A stretch of DNA of 64,000 nt from Butyrivibrio sp. GTDB taxonomy: Bacteria; Bacillota; Clostridia; Lachnospirales; Lachnospiraceae. Numbering within the stretch: the first letter of the stretch is position 1; each line of letters begins with the position of its first letter. Below, piece after piece: positions 36,607 through 43,443 of the stretch. The DNA lies in assembly GCF_017433805.1 (NCBI RefSeq), contig NZ_JAFRGN010000007.1, positions 62,001 to 126,000 of the forward strand, in the 5' to 3' direction. The notes beneath the pieces were generated by a model. That model did not search any database, had not been told where the DNA came from, and worked only from the letters and a program-made list of their open reading frames with translations. The translations under genes and the position numbers were made by a program.

Positions 36607-38382
36607 TTACAGTCCAAGTTCCGCTTTAGTTCTTTCAATAAGTTTTCCATTAGAAACTTCATATATTCTATCGCAGTTCCTAACTGTTGATAATCTATGC
36701 GCCACAATAATGAGGGTCTTCTCTCCATGAAGCGCATCAATTGACTCCATAAGGGATTTCTCGGTTTCATTATCAAGAGCAGCCGTAGCTTCATCAAACA
36801 CAATAACTTGTGTTTCAAAGTAAAGTGCTCTTGCAATAGCCACTCTCTGTCTCTGTCCACCGGAGAATTTCACTCCACGCTCACCTACTATTGTATCCAG
36901 TCCCTCATCTAATGTCTTCACAAAGTCGCCAAGCTGAGCCTGCTCGATTGCTTTCCATACTTTATCATCATCAATTTCTTCCGGAGTAAGTCCAAAAGCT
37001 ATATTATTTCTTAGAGAATCATCTGTAAGGAAAATGCTCTGTTGAACATACGCAAGCATATGACTCCAAGAGTCTATGCATTCTGTAATATCAATTCCAT
37101 TTACTTTAACTTCTCCGCTTTGAGGTGTGAACAGACCTAGGATTATATCGATAAGTGTCGTTTTACCAGAGCCAGACGCACCAATGAATGCTACAGACTC
37201 ACCTCTTTTAATTTCTAATGATAATCCATTGATTACGTCTTTATCCGCACCAGTGTATCTCCAATGAATATCATTAAGTGTAATACTATTAAATTCCATT
37301 TCTGGAACTATGGAAGTAGCGGACTTATCTGATTCCAGCACTCCTTCTGCATTGACACTCGTAAGATTTTCATATGCTTCATCAACACCCGGTTTCTGGA
37401 AGATGATCTGTGTCGCAGATCTAGAAATTGTTGACATTGCAGGAAGCATCTTGATTCCACCAACAGCAAACACCGCCAGCTGTGGAAGGAATGAACTAAG
37501 ATCTGCCCCCTGTAGCACTCTTACATACAAAATTGATATGATACCAGACATGAAAACTGTTTCAATAATTCTGATTGGGAATGTCTGTACGGTGATATAT
37601 TTGGCTTCTAGCCTTCCTTTATTTTCAAAAGCATCTTCGTAAGCATCAATAAAACGATCTTTCCTACGCATTGCCATTATCTCTTTGATACCTTCAAGTA
37701 TCTCATATGAATACTTTGTAACGCGTGTCTCAGCAACACGCTGCTCTCTACCCAAAAAGCTAGTTTTCTTTCTAAGAATAACCACCAAAATATACATGCA
37801 AACAAGTGAAATGCCAAGAAGTCCTATCGCCATAGTCAAATCGGTGTATGCCAGAAATGCTGCTATCATGAGAAGTGTGAGAATCTGTGTTATAAGATCA
37901 AATAATGTTCCCAGTGCATCCTTAACGCAGCCTACATCATTACCAATTCCACGGATTATCACAGAGCTGTTCGTCTCTACAAAAAACTGATATGGTTTAC
38001 TCATGTATGCTCTGAGCATCTTAACAGATAACTTTTTCTGTAATTTGAATCTGTATGAATTCTGGAAATATGCAGAATACATCAGAAATGCATTCTTAAA
38101 AATGTAGAACACAACTAAAGCAAAGCTCATAAACAATACAAGCTGCATTCCACTTATTCCAGTGATATCAATTATACTGCCAATAATAGGATATTCTCTT
38201 ACCTTCTCTGGAGAAGCTATCGCGTTTATAAAAGGAACTATGAGGCTGACTCCAACCGTTTCCAAAACTGCACACAACAAAATATCAGCCAAAACCACAT
38301 AGGATTTCCGCCTGTCGCCCTTATCAAGGATTCCGAATATTCTTTTAATTACATCAATGAATTTTCTTATGTCATTAGTCAT
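36607..38382 (-). CDS. ABC exporter, fused permease and ATPase (MsbA-type)
   Basis: The 591-residue half-transporter has six membrane helices in about residues 1-320. The nucleotide-binding domain follows: Walker A GASGSGKT (about 400-407), signature FSGGQRQRV (about 507-515), Walker B VIVFDEATAALD and the H-loop AHRLST. It probably exports lipid-linked oligosaccharide or another lipid. Its start overlaps the GT4 gene by 8 nt. A 200-bp internally deleted copy of this gene lies at 41834-42033. Confidence 0.87.
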   Translation of the reverse strand: MTNDIRKFIDVIKRIFGILDKGDRRKSYVVLADILLCAVLETVGVSLIVPFINAIASPEKVREYPIIGSIIDITGISGMQLVLFMSFALVVFYIFKNAFLMYSAYFQNSYRFKLQKKLSVKMLRAYMSKPYQFFVETNSSVIIRGIGNDVGCVKDALGTLFDLITQILTLLMIAAFLAYTDLTMAIGLLGISLVCMYILVVILRKKTSFLGREQRVAETRVTKYSYEILEGIKEIMAMRRKDRFIDAYEDAFENKGRLEAKYITVQTFPIRIIETVFMSGIISILYVRVLQGADLSSFLPQLAVFAVGGIKMLPAMSTISRSATQIIFQKPGVDEAYENLTSVNAEGVLESDKSATSIVPEMEFNSITLNDIHWRYTGADKDVINGLSLEIKRGESVAFIGASGSGKTTLIDIILGLFTPQSGEVKVNGIDITECIDSWSHMLAYVQQSIFLTDDSLRNNIAFGLTPEEIDDDKVWKAIEQAQLGDFVKTLDEGLDTIVGERGVKFSGGQRQRVAIARALYFETQVIVFDEATAALDNETEKSLMESIDALHGEKTLIIVAHRLSTVRNCDRIYEVSNGKLIERTKAELGL

Positions 38383-39577
38383 TTTGTATCTCTACACGTT
38401 CTACTAAATATCTAAATAACTCGAGGTAGCTTTCCGATGTTTTTTGCCACGAAAACTTCTCTTTTACCAGGTGTGAACTCTGTTCGCCCTGCTCCAGCGT
38501 TAAGTTTCCGTTAGATAACATAGCAATCAGGCGCTTGCCAAATTCACTTGACCCTTCTACAAATCCATTACCATCTATAAGTTCGTCGCTTCCCTGGCAT
38601 GGTGTCATGAGAATAGGAAGTCCATAGGACATAGCCTCCAACACTACGTTAGGCATTCCTTCTTTCCTAGATGGAAACACAAAAATGTCGGCATTTCTAT
38701 AGTATTCTGGCAGTTCGTTCTTGTTCTTTTGACCATAGAAAACTACTGTGTCTTGTAAGTCGTGCTCTGATGCGAGATTTTCCAGTGTTTCTCGGTATGG
38801 GCCATCACCTACTATCTGGAATAGTAAGTTTTTGCCGACGCTATTGCAATACTCACGAACAGAAGCTAGCTGCGGAATAATATCCTGTAAGCCTTTTCTT
38901 TCGATGAGCCTGGAAACAAATAGAAGGTTGATGGTATTGTCCTGGCACGCTTCCTGACTAGTTGTGGATACATAGGTGGAATCTTTTTCTGCAAAGGCAT
39001 TCAGATCTGCTCCATTAGGAATTACCATTATTTCTTTTTTATCATAGAAATCTTCAGCAAGTTTTTTGAGTCCCTTACTATTAGCCACAAGAGCATCTGC
39101 ATTCTTCCATATAGTTTTAATTGCAGGGCCTATCAGCTTATATACCTTTGTGAATCTATCCTGGAATCCAGGAATATCACCGCCTCCAAATCTGATAACG
39201 TATGGCAGCTTGTATTTCTTTTTAAGATAATACCCTACAGGGCCACTTGGAATGCCGAAGAATATCTGGCAAATGTCATATTTATTATCTTTTTCCAACC
39301 GGTCAGCTACTGGAAGCGCTTTTTTAAGATAATCAAGCATTTCAGCAAAGCTACAATGTTCTTTATGTTTTCTTTTGGTTTTGAGCCTTGTGATGGTTAC
39401 GCAGCCGCTTGTGTCTTTGGTTTCAATTATTTCATGTTCCTTGAGGCCATCAAACCATACTGTTACTATATCAACTTCATGCCCACATCTTGCATATTGC
39501 CTTGCAAGATTCATACAAGCATTGGCTCCACCTCCACCAATTGGTGGGTATTCGTGGGAGATTATTAGAATATTCAT
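38375..39577 (-). CDS. family 4 glycosyltransferase
   Basis: The 400-residue GT-B protein begins ILIISHEYPPIGGGGANAC (about 3-21). It has LLFVSRLIERKGLQDIIPQL at the C-domain start and FPSRKEGMPNVVLEAMSYG with the E-x7-E motif at about 305-323. It is the first full GT gene after the PsiE-like gene, so it may be near the 5' end of the long operon. It overlaps the ABC gene. Confidence 0.87.
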   Translation of the reverse strand: MNILIISHEYPPIGGGGANACMNLARQYARCGHEVDIVTVWFDGLKEHEIIETKDTSGCVTITRLKTKRKHKEHCSFAEMLDYLKKALPVADRLEKDNKYDICQIFFGIPSGPVGYYLKKKYKLPYVIRFGGGDIPGFQDRFTKVYKLIGPAIKTIWKNADALVANSKGLKKLAEDFYDKKEIMVIPNGADLNAFAEKDSTYVSTTSQEACQDNTINLLFVSRLIERKGLQDIIPQLASVREYCNSVGKNLLFQIVGDGPYRETLENLASEHDLQDTVVFYGQKNKNELPEYYRNADIFVFPSRKEGMPNVVLEAMSYGLPILMTPCQGSDELIDGNGFVEGSSEFGKRLIAMLSNGNLTLEQGEQSSHLVKEKFSWQKTSESYLELFRYLVERVEIQND

Positions 39578-39598
39578 ATGTTATAATCTACGCCTTTC

Positions 39599-39997
39599 TT
39601 ACTCTTCCTCTTTAAAATCAAACTCATGGAATAGGAATCGTCTACACAGCAGCAGAATTGCAATACTCACTATACTAACAAGTGCTTCCAGTGGTTTCTC
39701 ATGACCCACAACAAGCGATCTTGCTATAGCAAAAATAAGCACCTCAATAACTGTATTCATTGAATGTTTGATGAGCATTCGTATAAACTCTATTACAATT
39801 ACTGCATTAAAGGCCGTAACCAGTATGTCTTCTACGTATACGCCAAAGTCCAGGCTGGAAAAGGTAAATACATGAAGTGCAAGCTGTACACAACTATATA
39901 CTACTCCAACAAGTAATATGGCTGCTACGATTTTCTCTAAAAAGCTTGGCATTTTCAGTATTATTCTGTGTATTTTCTCAAGTGTAGGCATACTCAT
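39599..39997 (-). CDS. PsiE-like small membrane protein
   Basis: The 132-residue protein has about four membrane helices and a conserved IEFIRMLIKHSMNTVIEVL loop (about 69-87), resembling the phosphate-starvation-inducible PsiE family. The C-terminal tail is acidic (HEFDFKEEE). Function is unknown; it may be a membrane accessory of the glycan machinery. It lies 21 nt before the GT4 gene in the operon. A 13-codon scrap of a related gene end lies at 40085-40123. Confidence 0.65.
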   Translation of the reverse strand: MSMPTLEKIHRIILKMPSFLEKIVAAILLVGVVYSCVQLALHVFTFSSLDFGVYVEDILVTAFNAVIVIEFIRMLIKHSMNTVIEVLIFAIARSLVVGHEKPLEALVSIVSIAILLLCRRFLFHEFDFKEEE

Positions 39998-40084
39998 TAA
40001 GGCATTCCTCCATTACTCGTGGTCATTACCGCAAAACCGCAAAAATCACATCTGCAACGTAAATCAGCAGCATGATAATTCATT

Positions 40085-40123
40085 TCACTCTTCTTTATAA
40101 TCAAACTCATGAACAATAGCCTT
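40085..40123 (-). pseudogene. remnant of a second psiE-like gene 3' end
   Basis: Twelve codons plus stop read KAIVHEFDYKEE, nearly the same as the end of the intact PsiE-like protein (HEFDFKEEE). There is no start. It follows directly after the first hairpin repeat and belongs to the patchwork of gene scraps in this stretch. Confidence 0.6.
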
Positions 40124-40125
40124 AG

Positions 40126-40157
40126 AAAAAATGCGGTGTGGAAAATCCACACCGCAT
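40126..40157 (-). terminator. intrinsic terminator after desulfoferrodoxin gene
   Basis: A perfect 12-nt stem (ATGCGGTGTGGA with its complement, 40131-40142 and 40146-40157, loop AAA on the plus strand) is followed on the minus strand by six T. It fits termination of the leftward desulfoferrodoxin transcript before the large glycan operon. Confidence 0.8.
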
Positions 40158-40178
40158 CCACTCTAGACATTATACAAC
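40131..40178. repeat. 48-bp hairpin repeat, copy 1
   Basis: This segment matches 42068-42115 at about 46 of 48 positions. It includes the 12-nt stem hairpin and, on the minus strand, an upstream GTTGTATAAT that resembles a -10 element. The second copy lies about 1.94 kb away in the same orientation. Confidence 0.85.
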
Positions 40179-40239
40179 AACCCGAAGATGATAGATAGAG
40201 TTCGTATATCTTCTACTTAATCCTAGCTTCAGTATTAAC

Positions 40240-40614
40240 TTACACTTCTTTAACCCACAGGCCGTGAAGATTGCAGTACTCGTAGACTGCCACAGCTTTT
40301 TCGCCAGCTGGAAGTACAAATTCAGCAACTGGTTTCTCGGAAGGCTTCAGGTACTTGATCTGAGCACCGGTTGTTGTCTCAAGTGCTATGAACTGAATGT
40401 AGTGGTTATCCATCATAGGATGTTCCACTTCGCCAATCTGAACCTTAACAGTGTTTCCCTCTACTGTTACAGCTGGTACGTGCTTTTCTACTGCACCGTC
40501 AACAGCGCCAGGTACAAGCTCTTTCATTGGCTGTCCGCAGCACACTACTGGAACGCCTGAATCATTAAGCTTGGTGATAATGTTTCCGCAAGTTTCACAT
40601 CTGTAGAATTTCAT
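40240..40614 (-). CDS. dfx: desulfoferrodoxin (two-iron superoxide reductase)
   Basis: About 124 residues from ATG 40614, chosen because GGAGGG lies 8 nt upstream (an in-frame ATG 18 nt earlier lacks one). The N-terminal desulforedoxin domain has CETCGNII and VVCCGQPM, giving the four Cys iron site. The C-terminal superoxide reductase domain has EKHVPAV, VEHPM, NHYI and CNLHGLW, supplying the His4-Cys iron site. It reduces superoxide to peroxide in anaerobes without making oxygen. It is out of theme inside a glycan locus and stands between gene remnants. Confidence 0.95.
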   Translation of the reverse strand: MKFYRCETCGNIITKLNDSGVPVVCCGQPMKELVPGAVDGAVEKHVPAVTVEGNTVKVQIGEVEHPMMDNHYIQFIALETTTGAQIKYLKPSEKPVAEFVLPAGEKAVAVYEYCNLHGLWVKEV

Positions 40615-40688
40615 GAGAACGCCCTCCTTCATTGAGTAGATAATTGTATTATCATTATATCATCAATATTTGATTATTTATGTTCTTT

Positions 40689-40757
40689 TTATCTAACAAC
40701 CTTCTCAAAATCCTCAGCTTCGCTAATCACAGATATATTGCATTTCTTGGCCTGCAT
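40689..40757 (-). pseudogene. internally deleted remnant of flavin reductase-rubredoxin gene
   Basis: A 22-codon frame (ATG 40757) reads KKCNISVISEAEDFEKVVR. The first part matches CNISVLS in the middle of the intact protein at 54.75-55.39 kb, and the last part matches its C terminus DDFEKIIR. The two are joined with about 130 codons missing. There is no RBS worth noting. Confidence 0.55.
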
Positions 40758-40763
40758 ATTCAC

Positions 40764-40802
40764 TTATATTTGTAATGTTTTGAAATATCTTATAGACTCC
40801 AT
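40764..40802 (-). pseudogene. 5' remnant of an acyltransferase-3 gene
   Basis: Twelve codons from ATG 40802 read MESIRYFKTLQI then stop. This matches the first residues of the intact acyltransferase at 47.3-48.4 kb (MESKKYFKTLQI), and the few bases before the ATG also agree. It lies 7 nt after the end of the 40.8-41.8 kb glycosyltransferase gene. Confidence 0.65.
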
Positions 40803-40809
40803 TATTGTT

Positions 40810-41784
40810 CTATCTCTGTTCAATGCACTTCTTTAGATATGTTGCTCTTGTGCTAGCAAGGTGTTTATTGATAAATGTACTGTAGATATCTTTATCTATT
40901 TCTTTTCCCGAAAGGTACTGATCCATAGTGGCCTTGAATTCGTCATAGTCCTTGATGTTAGGGCATATCTTGTTAAGCTCGAGTTCTCTTGTCTCTTCGT
41001 TGTCGGTGTATCTGCCTATGAGGTGGCAGTAGAAAACTGCGCTCTCATAGAATCTAGCAGTGACAAGATCAGCTCCGCCGAAGACATTTCGGCTGTTGTC
41101 ACACTTAGGTGTAGAGACAATGCTGACTCTTGCTCTTCTCATCATATCAACAAACTCAGGTCTACCTGGGAGCTTACCTATATCCCCTCTAGTTGTTGAG
41201 GTGTAGTGCAGAGAAGCGTTTTCGCCCTGGTAAATGTACTCTACATCAGGATGTTCCTTGCAGTAATCCAGCATGTATTGGTGCATTACTGGGTTCTTCC
41301 TGCCTATCTGGATTACATCTATATCTTTGTCCGGTACTTCCTGTGTATAGTACTGATCTGATACACACTGATGGATGAAATATACGTTCTGGCAGCCCTT
41401 GGATTTCATCTCATTGTAGATATCCTTGGATGCTACAAAAAAAGCTGGAAGATCTTTGGTTGCTTCCATTATCTCATCTATCATACTTCTGGCAAAATCA
41501 AGATATATTGGGATAATGTTCCTGGTAGGAATCATATAGTAGCCTTCAGCATCCATTATAATGAGAACGCCCATCTTATCAGGGTCAGTTATTTTGTATT
41601 TCCATACTTTATTAGGAAACAGTTTTTTGGTATATCTTTTTAATCTACGTGAGATCTTGTCAAACAGGTTGTTGGTGAGACTCTCCACTGTAGTGCCCCA
41701 CTCTTTGGCCCATATATCTTCCCACTCGAATAGTACATCCCATGATGGCCATGTGATGTAGCCTCTTTCTGAATAAACTTTCAT
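40810..41784 (-). CDS. glycosyltransferase-like protein (CgeB-type C-terminal domain)
   Basis: The 324-residue protein has a C-terminal half resembling CgeB/YkvP glycosyltransferase domains: VIQIGRKNPVMHQYMLDYC at about 159-177, MMRRARVSIVSTP, and a VTARFYESAVFYC donor-site-like segment. The N-terminal half is family-specific and basic (RRLKRYTKKLF). No signal or TM segment is seen. It is flanked upstream by an ABC-exporter scrap and downstream by an acyltransferase scrap, so it seems to have been inserted by recombination. Substrate unknown. Confidence 0.6.
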   Translation of the reverse strand: MKVYSERGYITWPSWDVLFEWEDIWAKEWGTTVESLTNNLFDKISRRLKRYTKKLFPNKVWKYKITDPDKMGVLIIMDAEGYYMIPTRNIIPIYLDFARSMIDEIMEATKDLPAFFVASKDIYNEMKSKGCQNVYFIHQCVSDQYYTQEVPDKDIDVIQIGRKNPVMHQYMLDYCKEHPDVEYIYQGENASLHYTSTTRGDIGKLPGRPEFVDMMRRARVSIVSTPKCDNSRNVFGGADLVTARFYESAVFYCHLIGRYTDNEETRELELNKICPNIKDYDEFKATMDQYLSGKEIDKDIYSTFINKHLASTRATYLKKCIEQR

Positions 41785-41833
41785 TTGTATGTCCTTCTTG
41801 CTAGAACCGTTTTGAATACAAGTCTATTTTCTA

Positions 41834-42033
41834 TGATATATTTGGCTTCTAGTTTACCTTTATTTTCAAATGCCCCTTCGTAAGCATCAATAAAGCGTTC
41901 TTTTCTCCGCATTGCCATTATCTCCTTGATACCCTCAAGCATCTCATAAGAATACTTGGTAACACGTGTCTCAGCAACTCTCTGTTCTCTTCCCAGAAAG
42001 CTACATCAATGATTTTTTAATATCATTAGTCAT
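41834..42033 (-). pseudogene. internally deleted copy of the ABC exporter gene
   Basis: From ATG 42033 it reads MTNDIKKSLM then stop. One base on, another frame reads FLGREQRVAETRVTKYSYE and onward to about FENKGKLEAKYI. These match the N terminus and residues of about 206-264 of the intact exporter at 36.6-38.4 kb, with the stretch between lost. Nucleotide identity in the retained part is high (most differences at third positions). Confidence 0.8.
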
Positions 42034-42067
42034 TTTGTATTACTACTCAACCTCTCAAACATGAAAT

Positions 42068-42115
42068 ATGCGGTGTGGAAAATCCACACCGCATCCACTC
42101 TTGATATTATACAAC
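42068..42115. repeat. 48-bp hairpin repeat, copy 2
   Basis: Near-identical to 40131-40178, with the same ATGCGGTGTGGA stem and AAA loop. On the minus strand it follows the DAC-like gene by 36 nt and could terminate that operon, although the T-run seen at copy 1 is degraded here (ATATTTC). Confidence 0.85.
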
Positions 42116-42150
42116 ATCACGCTACCGAATGATAGAATGCATCTGCCTTC

Positions 42151-43443
42151 TCACTTATCACTAGATGTTACATTTGTATATGTATCTGGAATAAATATGT
42201 CAACCATCCCATCTTCAGATATTACTGCCACTACAAAATATATTTTGCCAGCGTCCTTAACTAAAGATGAGCCATATGTATAAAGCGAGTTAAAACGTGC
42301 ACCTCTGCCTGGATCGCCTTCCAAGATGGCTTTTCCATCGACTATTGCTCCTACGCCGTAGCATTCACCCTCCAAATTGAGCAATATAGCGCCATCTATC
42401 GCAGTAACTCCAGAAGATTCTATTAGCTTTTTATCCAATTGCCTAGGCTGAATTTTTCTTGCTCTTTTTAGATTTGTTAATCTGTCAACCTCGAGCAGCA
42501 AGTGCTTATTCTTATTTTTTCCCTTATCCCCGATAAAAACTAGGCCTGTCCCATGAGAAGCAAACTGACTTGCGCACTCTATTACTGCTTTTACTGTAGC
42601 AGCATCTTTAGGTTCAAGATATCCATCCAGTTTAGACAACTGAGCAGACACTTCGTTTTTGGGCTCCAAGAAAGGAATGTGGAACACGCCTTCTCTATAG
42701 TCCAACAAAACATCCTGCTGCTTTGACACATTTCTGTATACCACCCAGGATAACTTACTTTTGATGTCTATGTATACACTTCCTTCTTTCAACCTATTAT
42801 TTTTGACAATTCCCAGCATCTTATATTCATATTTGCCGTCTTTTTTACAAACAGAAATCAGTAAACTATTATTCTTACCCGCTAATTCCATATATTTCTT
42901 AATAGTCCTGAGATTATCAGTTGCAAATAACAGCGGTCCATCATCACTGATAAATTTAACTAGCATTTTATTATCGCATTTATCTAATCCCTTAGTAAAA
43001 AAGCACAGCGTCGATTTATTAAATCTTTTTTCATATTCCATAGCAGAAACATGTATCAACAGCTCAGTCTCAGGTAACTTATACTTCTTCATTACCTTCT
43101 TGCGATACTCTTCTATAAACCAATCTTTCTTTGAAAAATTGCCTAACAAATAGTTGACTCGGTTGGCATCGCATCTTCTGTTGAGATTATCCACCAGCAA
43201 TGATAGTACTAAATCATCCTTTAGTGATTTCTGTAATTCGTCACATATTACTTCCAGTATAAAGCTTAATGAATCTGCTTTTTTCTGATATTCTTTAGCC
43301 ACTTCCCAACATAAAACGTGTTTTTCAACTTTACACGATATTTTGTCAGAAATATCCAGACTCTGCTTCATATCAAATATTTTTTTTATTCTTTCAGAAA
43401 TGTCTTCCAGTACCTTTTGGCTGTCAGTCTCAGTGTTCCCCAT
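42151..43443 (-). CDS. DAC-like (degenerate diadenylate cyclase fold) putative nucleotide sensor
   Basis: The 430-residue protein has a helical N-terminal region (about 1-120). The C-terminal part resembles DisA_N/DAC domains: TAIDGAILLNLEGECYGVG with the DGA motif at about 349-351, and DPGRGARFNSLYTYGSS about 30 residues later, where active cyclases have RHR. The RHR positions are changed (RFN), so synthesis of c-di-AMP is unlikely. Inactive DAC-like sensor domains are known from nucleotide-centred conflict systems. It starts 14 nt inside the end of the metallopeptidase-like gene, so both are co-translated. Family assignment is by eye and moderate. Confidence 0.55.
   Translation of the reverse strand: MGNTETDSQKVLEDISERIKKIFDMKQSLDISDKISCKVEKHVLCWEVAKEYQKKADSLSFILEVICDELQKSLKDDLVLSLLVDNLNRRCDANRVNYLLGNFSKKDWFIEEYRKKVMKKYKLPETELLIHVSAMEYEKRFNKSTLCFFTKGLDKCDNKMLVKFISDDGPLLFATDNLRTIKKYMELAGKNNSLLISVCKKDGKYEYKMLGIVKNNRLKEGSVYIDIKSKLSWVVYRNVSKQQDVLLDYREGVFHIPFLEPKNEVSAQLSKLDGYLEPKDAATVKAVIECASQFASHGTGLVFIGDKGKNKNKHLLLEVDRLTNLKRARKIQPRQLDKKLIESSGVTAIDGAILLNLEGECYGVGAIVDGKAILEGDPGRGARFNSLYTYGSSLVKDAGKIYFVVAVISEDGMVDIFIPDTYTNVTSSDK

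Larger units (their letters stand above)
41785..42150 (-). other. gene-free stretch made of remnants and a repeat
   Basis: This 366-bp gap holds the internally deleted ABC-exporter remnant and the second 48-bp hairpin repeat, both listed separately. I see no RNA gene or intact reading frame in it. Confidence 0.6.

Noticed and set aside
36607-36860. Longer N terminus for the second GT11 gene (start at 36860)
   Set aside because: This stretch is an alternative frame of the ABC exporter ATPase domain and shows no GT11 similarity; the family begins at about 36584.
40240-40632. Upstream ATG 40632 as start of desulfoferrodoxin
   Set aside because: GGAGGG lies between this ATG and the one at 40614, and family proteins begin MKFYRC or similar.
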